The position numbers and the translations under genes are program-made. The notes beneath the pieces are model-generated. The model saw nothing but the letters and a program-made list of their open reading frames with translations. It had not been told where the DNA came from and did not search any database. This document shows positions 33,136 to 44,100 of a stretch of 64,000 bases of DNA, piece after piece. Where the stretch lies: assembly GCA_039583875.1 (NCBI GenBank), contig CM077150.1, forward strand, positions 175,035,499 to 175,099,498. The letters run 5' to 3'. Every line of letters starts with the position of its first letter. Positions within the stretch are counted from its first letter, which is position 1. The DNA is from Platanthera guangdongensis (lineage: Eukaryota > Streptophyta > Magnoliopsida > Asparagales > Orchidaceae).

Positions 33136-35268
33136 TGTAACACCTCCATCTGTTACATGACATATAATAGAAGGACTGACCGGGGCCCCACAATATTTGC
33201 CATAAACATGCGACAGGGTTACATGTTAATATCAAAGACTAGTACACACATCCTAACTCAGAGCATTCTAGTGGAAGCATTTGGGGTTAATATTGAACTT
33301 ATCGACCATGAATGTCCGCTATATATAAACAAAAACTTTTATATATCTCCAAAGGATTTATACAAAATACACAAAATGTTTGGCCTTAAGGCCTTACAGT
33401 TATCCTTTATATGTGTGCATTACATACATCGGCATGCAGGCCGGCCACACATGAAAACTGTAAAACTTCTCTTCATTAGGCCTTCAAGGGACAACATAGC
33501 AGTAGAAAGGGCTTCGGCCACTATTTCCTGCTCGTCACTACAGCACCTGCATGGGGACAACCCGCCGAAACGGTGGTAAACAAAGCAACAGTCAGCATTC
33601 AGCTAAATTTATAACGCCCCCTTTCCCGGGGCAGTGGTATTCCTTCCCTGTAGGCATAGCATTTGCACAAGCAGATATATCACAAAATGTGCACTCATAC
33701 ATAATCAATATATCACAAACGTCGAATGCACGGCCCGACGCTACATGCACTCAGGGCATATTATCGGTGTACCGGAAAATCAGGATCACACCACCGTTCT
33801 TCCCAACGGTAAACATTGAGCATTCATGCTCCACGACCCATGGCCGAAGACTTTAGCCTTAATGGCGGACAGCCCAAGACTTTCATTATGTGATCCCAAC
33901 GAAGCTAATAACTTAGGCACTCAAGTTAGACTAACATAACACAGATACAGTTCAGCCCTTGCCCATTACTCAAATCGCCAGTTCAATGTCTAGACTGATG
34001 CGGGTCGGCGTCCCTTTGTCCATTCGGCTCATTGGCCTTTAAGAGTGCATAGCTCACAATAGCAACAACGTCCTCGATAGACTGTCTTCACAATCACATG
34101 TTAGCAAGGAGCTAACGCCAACGACAACCACAATCGCCTGATGTTAGCGACAGAACACATTTCTGTACCCAGCACCAACCATATCTGGACCAACTATCCA
34201 GAAAACAGGCCACCTGCAGTGCCAGAAATGCTGGACTTTTATAGCATACAACACATGAATTTCAACGGTATTTTCCTGTAATTCCACTCCAGTACTTCAT
34301 GTTACTCCACTTCACATGCACAAAGCACCGACCCCACAAAATACTCGTTTATACGCGGAGTCTTCTCCGGTGCGCAAAATAAAACATCACCAATCAAGAC
34401 AAATCTGTCCAGATGGATTTCACATAGTATGTATATTCCGTACTACACATTTCTAGATCTATATGCAAAACTTATTGGGGATTTCAAGAATCAACCGAAC
34501 AGAAATCCCTCGACATTCCACCTTTTGGTGGGGGAAATCCATGCACATGCCAAAATAAGGACTTCACATGTCCAAGGAGGAAGATCGTTACCCTTGGAGT
34601 TTTCTTCAGAGTCATGATAAAGCTTTTCTATGCGGATGGAAATGATTTCCTCATTTTCCCCTTCGCGATTCTAGCCTCGGCCCTTAATTCCAGCCACAAG
34701 ATCTTCTCCAGCAACTCAACAAACTCCACTTGAACCCTAGCACCAGCCGAGAGTTCTCTACTCTAGAACTGGGAAGCAAGGAAGAGAGAGAGAGAAAAGG
34801 AAATAATGATTTCCTCAATCCCATCCCTATGCATATGTGTTCTCGGGTTTTACCCCAGCCATACGATCTCTTCTCTTCAAAACAAAGCAATGGTTCGGGT
34901 TTAAGCTAACAAAGTCAACCACCGCTTAGTGGCCACACACCAGCCACCTGACACAAGTCGCCACTCTGGCGATATCATATCTCGACAATTGATCGAACGT
35001 AGTCAATTTTGTTGAATGCAAATCGTCGAATAGGAGTGAATTCGTCGAATGAGCCGAAGTTCGTCGAACTGCCATAACACATGACAACGCTATTTTCATT
35101 GAGCTCAGCTCAGCTCTTTTTGTCGAGCTCTGCTCGACATTTCGTAGAGCTCAGCACGATGCCTTTCATCGAGATCTGCTTAACGCTTTGTCTAGCTCAG
35201 CTCGACGCTTTTCGTCGAGCTCGCTCAAATGTTAGCCTGTTACCTCAAACTCTTTTTGGGGTGTTAAA
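33136..35268 (-). mobile_element. Tekay-F LTR shared by two tandem copies (2133 bp)
   Basis: On the minus strand the LTR starts at 35268 (ttaacacccc, first base changed from the usual TGTAACACCCC) and ends GGTGTTACA at 33136. On its left lie a primer site and gag (5' LTR role for Tekay-F). On its right lie a purine tract and integrase end (3' LTR role for F2). It contains no gene. Short open stretches inside (33064-33579, 33551-33856) are LTR sequence, and their counterpart at 38188-38442 does not keep the frames. Confidence 0.7.
34985..35228. repeat. Palindromic gagctc/agctcgac array in Tekay-F LTR
   Basis: Repeated short palindromes such as tcgagctc, agctcagctcgacgctttt and cgtcgaatg occupy about 240 bp near the LTR 5' end. 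The same array begins right behind the LTR start at 1740-1835. Layout and spacer (gcttttcgtcgag) parallel the LTR-G array. Confidence 0.75.
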
Positions 35269-35884
35269 ATCCCCCCCTCGTTATAGAAATTTCATCCCGA
35301 AATTTAATACAACGTTGAGAAACCAGTAAAAAATATATTACAACATATATTTTCTTCAACAAAAACATGTTACAACATTTTCGCCAAAAAACTTGTGAAA
35401 TTCAGCACGCATGGTCTGCTCCCGCTCTCATGTTAGCTCTTCACGGCCACAATTGTCCCACCGGACCTTGACCATACCTATTGACTTGTTCCGCAGCTGC
35501 TTAACCGCTTTATCCTCGATCTGAATGGGCCAAACCTTCGTCGTTATCCCAGATTCGACCGGTACGCGATCATTCGCAATCACCTGTGCTGGTTCTTTCA
35601 CGACTTTTCGAAGCACTGATATGTGGAACACATCATGCAATCCACTCAAGTCTGCCGAAAGCGCTAGCAGATTGGCAGCTTCTCCAACTCGCTCAACTAC
35701 TTCGAACGGACCAAGATACCTCAGACTTAACTTTTTCAAGAGCTGAATCCTGGTCACGCCCTTAAATGGTTTGATTTTCAAGCATACCCATTCGCCAACC
35801 GCAAACTCTATGCTTCGGTTCTTGGCATTATAGTACTTTGCCTGTCGATCTTGGGATATTGATAGCCTCTCCCGAATATAGTGT
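35269..35884 (-). pseudogene. F2: integrase C-terminus with chromodomain-like end
   Basis: 35781-35428 encodes IKPFKGVTRI, then SLRYLGPFEVVERVGEAANL, LSGLHDVFHISVLRK and a C-terminal VKQLRNKSIGMVKVRWDNC, the integrase tail of a Tekay element closely related to Tekay-F. The purine tract is at 35269-35280. The copy is cut at 35884 by Tat-2, so only its 3' end is seen. It is in better frame than the Tekay-F copy. Confidence 0.85.
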
Positions 35885-36643
35885 TGTTAACCCCTCAGTC
35901 TGCAATATCCTACAAGATGCCAAAACCCGCCTTTCAACTCTCGCGGACTCAATTAGGCAGTCTGCCGAGTCCGGCTAGGTAACCAATCGGCCACCAGGGA
36001 TGATCCCCAGCAGCGGACTCAAGGATCTACCCGCTCCGTCCGCCGTGCCTTGGGATCTTTGGATTTTCTACTGCGGCGGACTCAGTGTCCCGTCCGCCCA
36101 GGCCGCCGTCCTCCAGCAGGATAGCGCCTAGCAGCAGTAGTGGAAGCTCCAGCCCGCGAGCCCAGTCCGCCCCTTCTGCGCGGACTGGCGCGTTCTTTTC
36201 TTTTTGCTTCCCGTCACCGCTGCCCGGTTCTCCTGTACCCCGGGCAGCTGGTTATTTTTAGCTCTGCCCGTTTGGGCAGGCCCCCTATCCTATTAATAGG
36301 GGTGAGGTGGTGCACCCAGGGCACGCTGACTCGAACCCATGGGACTACTTGTTAAAGGCTGCGGACTCGAATCTTGTGCCTTGCGGACTCCTCCTCGCTC
36401 TGCTCTTGTCAACCTTTTCCTTTCGCTTGTAACCAAATCATTCTTCAATCAAGGGAAAGCCCGTCGCAAGAGAGGCATTCAGGCCGCGATGGGCGAAGTC
36501 TGTTGTTGCCGTGGCTCACGGCCCTGCTGTTCTTCCTTCCCTCATCCGCTTAGTAGATTACTACTCGCAGTCTCTCTATTCCCCGGTGCTCGAACCGTTA
36601 GCTGGTGGTGCTCGACCCCCCTTTGTGTTTTCGTGCATCAACA
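35885..36643 (+). mobile_element. Tat-2 5' LTR (759 bp)
   Basis: It begins TGTTAACCCC and ends GTGCATCAACA. It shares the 'gggcaggccccctat' and 'gtgcaccc...cacgctgac' blocks with the Tat-1 LTR on the opposite strand and the start sequence with the Tat-3 LTR. The TATA region near 36290 reads cctattaatag, probably mutated. Confidence 0.85.
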
Positions 36644-36695
36644 GTTAACACGCGACCTCCAGATTCGAGTAGTGCTTTGAATTCAGCGGACGGAA

Positions 36696-38186
36696 ATGCC
36701 AGACCGCAGAGCCCGCTCTTCAGACCGCTCCAGTTCTTCAGAGGACTCTCTTTGGGACGCAATTGAGAAAGCTCGCCTTGAGGCCGAGCAGTCCCGCCGG
36801 CAGACCGACCAGCATCTTGACGCAATCAGCCAAACCCTGCTCGTGCTAGCCCAGCGGCTTGCTCCTCAGGCTGCAGCAGAACCAGCGAAATTGCCAGTCC
36901 GCCAGACTCCAGCTCGCCGAACTCTGCTTCGGCAGTCGCCTGCCACTCCTCGGAACCTTGCAAAGTCTGTCGCCCATCTGCGCCGTCAGGAGTAGCAGTT
37001 TGCTTTCAGGAATTTCTTCAGAGAAGCTGTCAGGGGCACTCCTGCCCGCCAGCTTCATTTTGCTGATCGCCAGTCCGCCGAGCCCGCGAACTCCCCGGCT
37101 TCAGTCCGCTCCTTCTACCCCACAGAGTTCGAGACCCCGTCTCCCTTCGTTGATCGAATCCGATGGGAATCGGCTCCGAACAACTTCAGGGAGCCTCGCA
37201 TCCCATTCTATTCAGGAGGGACTGATCCAGTCTCTCACCTCCAAGCATTTGAGGGGGAAGTTGCTTTGAGATGCCTCTCAGATGCAATCAAGTGTAAACT
37301 CCTGGTTACCACTCTCGAAGGACAGGCGAGAGAGTGGTTCTATGAGCTGCCTTCAGGCACAATCTCTTCTTATGAAGAGCTTCGCAGCCAGTTGTTGCTG
37401 AAGTTTGCTACCTCAAGAAAGAGGAAGAATGGGCCAGCTGCCCTATTTGAAATCAAACAAAGGGACAATGAATCAGTGATGTGATTCGTTGATCGCTTTC
37501 AGAGAGAGATCCAAGGGGTAAGGAATGTGAACCCCGATTATTACAAGGTCACCTTGATCCATGGCCTCCGGGAAGGCCCCCTGAATTTTAGAGCAACAAC
37601 CAAGGCACCTGAGACTTATCAAGAGTTGATCGCCATGGTCAAATGTTTCATTGAAGGAGAAAACACCAATCCAACCTATGTCTCATCCCTAATAGCTAAG
37701 GCTGAAGGAAGGGATGCCTCCGCTTCTTCCTCTCGTATCAAGCCCCCTCGCCCAGACTTCCAGCCTCCGTCTCAAAGAGGCAGGAACTTCCGCCACAAGA
37801 AACCTTTCCTTGTCCATCAATAGTTTCACGAGCAGAGACTGCCGTTGGCCGCCACTCCCGCCGTTCCATTGCAAGCTCTTCCCATCCTCCAGCAAGCAGC
37901 CTTGCCTGCTCCGAGCCAATCTGATACAAACCCCATGAAGGACATTGCAGATTTGGACCTTGACGAAGTCATCCAGATCTTGCAAAGGAGATCAGAAGAA
38001 AAGAGGCAAGATCCTCAGAAAGTGTGGAGGCCAAGGAATAATGCACAGTATTGTCAGTTCCACAAAGAAAAGGGCCACTTGACCGAGGACTGAAAGGCTC
38101 TTCGCATGCTGATTGAGAAGCTGCTCGCCGAGGGCAAGGTTGACTTGGCCAAGAAGGATTCTTCCTCTTCGAATCCACACTTGTAA
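36696..38186 (+). pseudogene. Tat-2 gag (four nonsense codons, no frameshift)
   Basis: A single frame of 497 codons runs from ATG 36696 (MPDRRARSSDRSSSSEDS) to TAA 38184-38186. An N-terminal helical region (EKARLEAEQSRRQTDQHL) precedes the gag domain (REWFYELPSGTISSYEEL, LIHGLREGPLNFRATTKAP). The knuckle YCQFHKEKGHLTED starts at 38049, and its last cysteine is replaced by TGA at 38091-38093. Other stops lie at 36993 (TAG), 37482 (TGA) and 37821 (TAG). It is the fullest-length gag of the family in this window. Confidence 0.9.
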
Positions 38187-38187
38187 A

Positions 38188-38442
38188 GAGTAACTTTAAG
38201 TCCCAAAGGCCAAACGATATTGTATTTGGTGAACATTCCTATATCAATGTGGGTATTTATATCAGTGGACATTCCTGGTTGGAGTTCAATATTTATGTTA
38301 AAAGCTTCTGCTAGAATGCTATTAGTTAGGATGTGCAACTCTGATATCAACCCGTGACTTTGCCGCTTGTTTTGTGGCATATGGTGTGGGGCCCCGACCA
38401 GACCTTCTATTATATACTATATGAACGGATGGAGACACTACA
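38188..38442 (+). mobile_element. Inverted fragment of Tekay-F LTR 3' end
   Basis: It matches the minus strand of 33136-33400 ('gtggggcccc', 'ccttctattatat', 'gttaggatgtg' blocks), so it is the last 250 bp of that LTR in plus orientation. It ends ...cactaca at 38442, inside the protease of Tekay-C. Its left end abuts Tat-2. Confidence 0.75.
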
Positions 38443-38600
38443 CAAAATGTGTCACCAACCCGATCGAGAGACAAACGATAACGCTCTATGAAAGCCCTAG
38501 CCACAAACGAGCGGGTAGTATAGGAATCGAAAAGGACGCGCCCTGCAGTTCTTTACATTAAATTTCCCTATAAAAATCTTATATAACTAACCGAACAACA
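38443..38600 (-). pseudogene. Tekay-C protease start
   Basis: On the minus strand the codons read FDSYTTRSFVARAFIERYRL and then LDRVGDTFCV, the active-site region of Tekay-type protease. The usual DTG or DSG is DSY here, so the triad is lost. The frame ends at the LTR fragment. Confidence 0.7.
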
Positions 38601-39839
38601 TCGAAAGTACAGCTATGAGCTAAAAGGAAATAAAACTAGGTTAGGAACTAACCTTAAATCACTTGGGTAGATGTCTGGGCTTCCTCCATAGATAGAACAT
38701 TCAACTTTCCCTTTCTTTTGTCTACAGGATGCGACAGTGCCAAGGCCCACAGCAGAACTGGCTATAGCGTAGGCTGATACTGCAGGCACTTTGACTTGAC
38801 ATGATCTTTCTGTCATTATTGAAAGCAGACTCTAACCTTATCCCAACAGTGGGCAGCATCCTTCCCCTTCCATTTTCACGAAGTACAAAACAAATCTCCC
38901 TTAGGAGCACCCTGGATCGCATGGAGCTGCTCCTATCTATGAGCTCCTATCCTCTTGAAACATTTCTCAAACGGGTGGCCTGGCCGGCCACAGAAACTGC
39001 ATATTTCTTAGCTCCTCTTCCTCGAAGCAGCATCGAATTCCTGGGAACTCTTACTCTCACCAGTCTTCCTCTAATCCTTTGTTCTCGGTTCTTGGCATTG
39101 TCGATTGCCTCCGCATTAAGAGCTGCTTCAGCATATCTCTCCAATCTATAAGCACTTTTCAACCACTGTATGTCACTCTTCAGACAACCCAGAAAATGCT
39201 TCACTCTGCTGGCTTCAAAAACTACTAAATCCGGGGCGAATCGGCTCAGCTTGCTAACTCCACCTTATACTCACTCACCGTGAACTGCCTCTACTTTAAC
39301 AGGAAATGATTTAACAAACGGTCTCATTTGACCGACGGCAGAAACTTCTTCAGCAAAATCTCCTTGAAGGCTACACAGGAACAACCATCCTTCAAATTTT
39401 CCTTCTACCTTAGCCACCAACCCTTTGCCAAACCTTTGAGCTGGAAGGCAGTGACCATTACGTTCTAGTCCGCTGAAACTCCGGAGCAAGAGAAAATTTC
39501 CTCGATGGCTATAATCCAGTCATCCAAAGCCATGAAGTCTTCCCTACCATCATAGGTAGGGGGTCCTAATCACTGTAAATGTGAGATGAGGTTCATCTCT
39601 GGTGGCAGCACAGCTGGGGGCACCAGAGGAGTAGGAGGAACTGGAATACATTGACCTACGACTGGGTCCTGAACTCTATGTGGCTGTCCTGTAATGACAG
39701 TCAACAAGGATTCGATCTGCGACTGCATCTCTAACATTTGCCTGGACAAAGCCTCATTGCTCTGTCACAATCCTTCTATCACGGCCTCATTCTGAGCACT
39801 AGACGACTCGCCCTCTGACTGGGGAGTTGACCTTATCAT
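38601..39839 (-). pseudogene. Tekay-C gag (frameshifts and stops)
   Basis: The frame starts near ATG 39839 (MIRSTPQSEGESSSAQNEA). The capsid region includes PPTYDGREDFMALDDWI and VMVTAFQLKGLAKGWW. The C-terminal part includes VKHFLGCLKSDIQWL and YAEAALNAEAIDNAKNREQ. The knuckle CSFCGRPGHPFEKC is at 39001-38960 in a shifted frame. Several stops are present. This gag belongs to the same broad clade as Tekay-F but a different family, fitting its different LTR. Confidence 0.8.
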
Positions 39840-40477
39840 AGGACGTCTCGATATGCTATATAACAAGCAACTATTCAAAACCTAGCTTAACTGTTAGAAC
39901 CAGACAACCTGGTACAAACAAAAAATACATAAATACATGCTCTTGCTGCTAACTTGTTCTAGGAATTTTATAAATGATGAAATGCTTAAACCTATGATTA
40001 TATACCATCATCCTATTAACTCGTGTGCATACTCCATGAATGCATGTATTTGTATTCTTTTGACTCAAAACAATATGTGTACATATGTCATCATATAAAT
40101 CTTTAGCTTGGCACGTGTGCAAGTGTTATATTATGTTATCCATGTTGTGCTATGCATTCTAAAAAGGCCTTAATGCATGTTATGAGCGGCGTACACATGA
40201 AATATTATGCATCCCATACTACATAATATCACATGTTACGAAAAAGTAAAACATGCTAATGGGCATCCATGTGATGATGGTTATGCATCCCATACTACAT
40301 AACCGTCACATGTTGCCACCTATGGTGGATCCATATACAAACATATATTATACATCCCATACTACATAATATGCCTCGTATACTTCTTATAATGCTTATG
40401 AGTGTAGTGTTCATGCTTTAGCCAAGATGTACTGATGACACATCGGTGTATGTGTGAAATGACACTAAACCACTAAC
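39840..40477 (-). other. Tekay-C leader with repeated motif
   Basis: This is an AT-rich untranslated leader. The motif 'catcccatactacataa' occurs three times (near 40211, 40287 and 40351). I see no gene. Confidence 0.6.
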
Positions 40478-40482
40478 ACTAA
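40478..40482 (+). repeat. Target-site duplication of Athila-B, left copy
   Basis: ACTAA here matches ACTAA at 51903-51907, directly flanking the LTR ends. Confidence 0.9.
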
Positions 40483-42262
40483 TGATAATACGGTTTGCAG
40501 TCAATTTTATTAGGATATTTTCAGGGTTTTAAAGCAAATCATGTCTTGTAAAGTACTTATTTTGATTCCACTTTGTATATATTTTTGTCGCTAATGCATT
40601 TTTTCTACTTTTTGCAAGTTTTCACGGCTTTCAGCCGAATTTTGCTGTGACACGCCCCAAGGTCACGCCCTACCCGTGCGTGTAACCCAGAGGAATGAAG
40701 CAATTGGTCCGAAACTGCATTCCGTGGAAACTTAGTGAACACGCCCTCTGTCACGCCCGTGTCACATCCGACACGGGCGTGTTCTAGAGGCGTGTCCCCA
40801 GGTTCCGAGGAATCACCGTAACGCGCTCGTTTTTCCCGCTCCACCATCGCACCGAAAGTGTCACGCCCCAGGGTCACGCCTGACCCGAGCGTGACATTTG
40901 GGCATGTACTTCAGCAATTCCACCCGTCACCTCCAGCATTCAATTTCAGCTCAACAAAGTCACGCCGCAAAGAACACGCCCCAGGTATACGCCCTTCCAG
41001 GGCATGACTTGTGGGCGTGTACTTCAGCTACTTCGCCAGAATTAAATTCCAGCGCAAAAATAGTCACACCGAATTTGTCATGCCACAGGGTCACGCCGGA
41101 CCCGGGCGTGAAAAGGGGGCGTGACCCGACCCGAAAAATTCTATAAATAGATCCCAACTCCAAGGGTTCAGGGACACCTTTGGCATTGAGATGGGAGGTT
41201 CTGTCCTTTGTATTTTTGAACTTTTTTAAGCATGTCTCTTCATTTTTAGTTCTGAGCTCTAGCTTTATGCTTTCCCTGTATTAGCTCCTAGCTTCTTTCT
41301 GTAGTATAATGTTAATGATAGTGTAGTTTACTTTCCATGCACTTGTAATCTCTGGTTTTCAGGTTGTAAGATCCCTGTTTCCATTAATAAAGAAGTATTG
41401 TTTTCTTTTTCTTTTCTACTCTGTTTTCACTATTTTCTTCTACTCATCCCCCCTCTTCCACCTCACCATGATTAACTAATCCTCTATGTACTCGATCTTG
41501 ATGATCCGAGGTTCGAGTGATTAGGTTATGATGATTTGAATCTTACCTTTTCTTTTTAGGGTTTTAGCCTTGAATTACTCTTGATTTATCACGGGTTGGA
41601 GGTATATCATCGATATATACTCTCCACCTTTGCTTTCATTTTGGGCTAGCCGAGAGGCCGAAAGTTTGAAATGAGCACTCAAGAGTAAAGGGAGTTGTTC
41701 GCACCCCTCGAGATAGACAGACGTTCAAATCTCCCGGATTGGAGCAAAATCCAATAGTGGGGTTCACCGTGTAAAGCGAGTTTTAGGCCTCCGATTTAGG
41801 CGAGAGTCGGTCGACCTTCCTAAACACAGTTAGGCACGTTCTTCGAGAGAAGCGTGTCAATATTTATTGAACCTCCACGGTCAAGGACCTTTACCCTAAT
41901 TAGTTTAGGTTTATTTATCGTATTTTTCTAACCACTCTTGCCGAGGTGATTTCTGATCGAGTGTATTTTCCTCTCATCGTTACTAAGCTTTAGTATAATC
42001 ACTCTTTTAGCTCTCTTTATCTTTTCATGCAAGTAGCTCTCTTTCATTGCAAGTAGTTCTCTTCCTTTAGTACGCTTAGCTTTCTTCTAAACCCTAATTT
42101 TTTCGTCGATAAAATAATAGATTTCGTGTGAGTAAGCTTAATTAACGGTTACCGGATTTTAATACGACACTTGTGTCCCCTAGCTGCATTTCGATAGGTA
42201 TACTTGCCTTGTTGGATTGTTAGTTTGGTTATTTTCTCCTTGCAAATATCTAAAAGACATCA
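40483..42262 (+). mobile_element. Athila-B 5' LTR (1780 bp)
   Basis: It begins TGATAATACGG and ends TAAAAGACATCA. The hairpin-rich GC island is at 40648-41130, the TATA box (tataaata) at 41142-41149 and an AATAAA signal near 41386. It is a little shorter than its partner because of small deletions in the GC island (near 40675). Confidence 0.95.
41142..41149 (+). promoter_or_regulatory. TATA box of Athila-B 5' LTR
   Basis: TATAAATA directly follows the GC island. It is conserved in all four Athila LTRs of the window. Confidence 0.75.
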
Positions 42263-42268
42263 AGTTTT

Positions 42269-42286
42269 TGGCGCCGTTGCCGGAGA
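42269..42286 (+). other. Athila-B primer binding site, tRNA-Asp
   Basis: TGGCGCCGTTGCCGGAGA has one mismatch to the Athila-A site and the tRNA-Asp consensus. It lies 6 bases after the LTR end. Confidence 0.95.
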
Positions 42287-42836
42287 TTGCAACGCTCGTT
42301 GATAAATTGAAAACACTAATATATTAATTTTATCACTTCTCTTTCTCACCCTCCTTCTTAAAATTTTTCCGCCTACTCACTTGAGTTAAATGGCTGGATT
42401 TTGTTCAAGCAAGTGTGCGTATTTTTAATTTTTCCGCCTTCTCACTTGAGTTAAATGGCAGGCTTTATTTCCGTAAAGTGTGTTTACTTTCTGTAGAGTG
42501 GGTGTGTTTTAATTTTTTGTCGAGTGCGTGAGTGTAGCTTTTATTTTCCGCCTACTCGCTCGGAGTTAAATGGCTGGATTTTAATTACCGCCTACTTAAT
42601 AGAAACCCACATCACAAATTTTTCTACACCACCTAACTCTCTCGAAAAGGGCAAAGTGGCTCTAAATGCCACTATCTTTTCTAGTACCTTGCGAACCCTT
42701 CACCGGGTAGCCCTTGGGAAGTTCGGGAGTTAAAACATAAAAAAATGTATTTCAAAAAAAAAATTTCGAACTTCATTAGCTCTTTTATTTTCTAGTTTAT
42801 TTTATTCATCTCTCTTCTCCTCTCTTCTTCTAGTGT
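42287..42836 (+). other. Athila-B leader with tandem repeats
   Basis: This untranslated leader has three copies of the unit with core 'acttgagttaaatggc' (near 42375, 42441 and 42558, the last slightly changed). Athila-A has four. The 69-codon stretch at 42524-42733 starts with GTG and is not treated as a gene. Confidence 0.7.
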
Positions 42837-44100
42837 ATGACCCGCGGAAGTCCGTCGGTTATTTTGGACCTGGACCACGAAATTGAGCGTACTCTTCGGA
42901 GAAGATCGCGATTTCAAGGCCCTACTACCCAAGTGCCGGTTGAGGATTCCGAGTCATTTTCTACCTTAAGAATGGAAGAACCCAACGTAGAGGAAGCCGT
43001 GCAAAGGCCTATGTCCTATTATGCACTACCGAATCTCGAGGGTACAGAATCTAGTATAGTTCGCCCTGCAATAGCAAATAATAATTTCGAACTGAAGCCT
43101 AGCATAATTCAAATGGTGCAGCAGTATGTGCAATTTGACGGGCTTCAAGATGAAGATCCAAACGCAGACATAGCCAGCTTTCTTGAGATTTGTGACACCT
43201 TCAAGATAAATGGTGTCACAAATGATGCTATTAGGCTAAGATTATTTCCATTTTCTCTTAGAATTAAGGCTAAGCAGTGGCTGAACACCCTTCCTAAAAA
43301 TAGCATAACTACTTGGACGCAATTAACTGAAAAAATTTTGGCGAAGTATTTTCCGCCTGCTAAAACTGCAAAACTTAGGAATGACATTTCTGCCTTTGGA
43401 CAAATAGACTCTGAGACCCTTTACGAAACCTGGGAATGATTTAAAGAATTATTAAGATGATGCCCAAATCACGCTCTGCCTGTATGGTTGCAGGTGCAGA
43501 CGTTCCATAATGGGCTAAATCAAAGCACAAAGCAAATGATAGACGCAGCTTCTGGCGGTACTTTAAACCATAAGACCCTGGAAGCAGCTCTTGAGCTGTT
43601 TAAGGACATGGCCATGAACACTTACCAGTGGAATGTGCCTAGGACCCGCCCAAACAAACCTGCAGGTCTCTTTGAAGTGGACAACGTCTCCCAACTCGCA
43701 CTGCAAGTTGAAATATTAAGCAAAAAAATTACGGAGATGACTGCTGCCTCCACCCCTCAGGTATGGGAATCTGCAACTCCTCCCGCCGAACATTTGGATT
43801 ATGTAAATAATATGCCTATAACTTCTTTTAATAATTTTTCTGCTGCAAATTATCATCCTCCTGGTTTTAATTTTTCGAATACTTATAATCCTGCGTTAAG
43901 AAATCATCCGAATTTTTCGTGGAGCAATCCATCGAATGTCGTGCGCCCGCCACCGCAAAGTGATTTTTCTGCACCACCACCACCTCCTCAAAGTTTTCCA
44001 AAACCTCCAAATTTGGAGGAAATGTTTTCAAAATACATGAATGCTAATGATGCTACGATTAGAACCTTAACTGGAAGTGTTAAAAATTTAGAAAATCAGG
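42837..44100 (+). pseudogene. Athila-B gag (two nonsense codons)
   Basis: The frame starts at ATG 42837 (MTRGSPSVILDLDHE). The core has FPFSLRIKAKQWLNTLPKNS and YFPPAKTAKLRNDISAFG. A TGA at 43437-43439 is private to this copy. A TGA at 43458-43460 is shared with Athila-A. After 43461 the frame is open through NPALRNHPNFSWSNPSN into the protease region. As in other Athila gags there is no zinc knuckle. Confidence 0.9.

Larger units (their letters stand above)
35885..38187 (+). mobile_element. Tat-2: 5' LTR plus gag, truncated
   Basis: This Tat-type element is plus-oriented, with LTR 35885-36643, leader and gag to 38186. It ends within two bases of the gag stop, where an inverted fragment of the Tekay-F LTR begins. 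No antisense ORFs and no 3' LTR remain. Its left flank is agtgt (35880-35884), with no partner found. Confidence 0.85.
38443..40482 (-). mobile_element. Tekay-C, left part: protease start, gag and leader
   Basis: This is a minus-strand Tekay-type element different from Tekay-F. It continues across Athila-B at 51903 with its primer site and 5' LTR. Its pol beyond 38443 is missing, cut by the inverted Tekay-F LTR fragment. Confidence 0.8.

Noticed and set aside
33064..33856. Overlapping plus-strand ORFs in the Tekay-F LTR (171 and 101 codons)
   Set aside because: They lie antisense in an LTR. The second copy of this LTR region at 38188-38442 does not preserve the frames.
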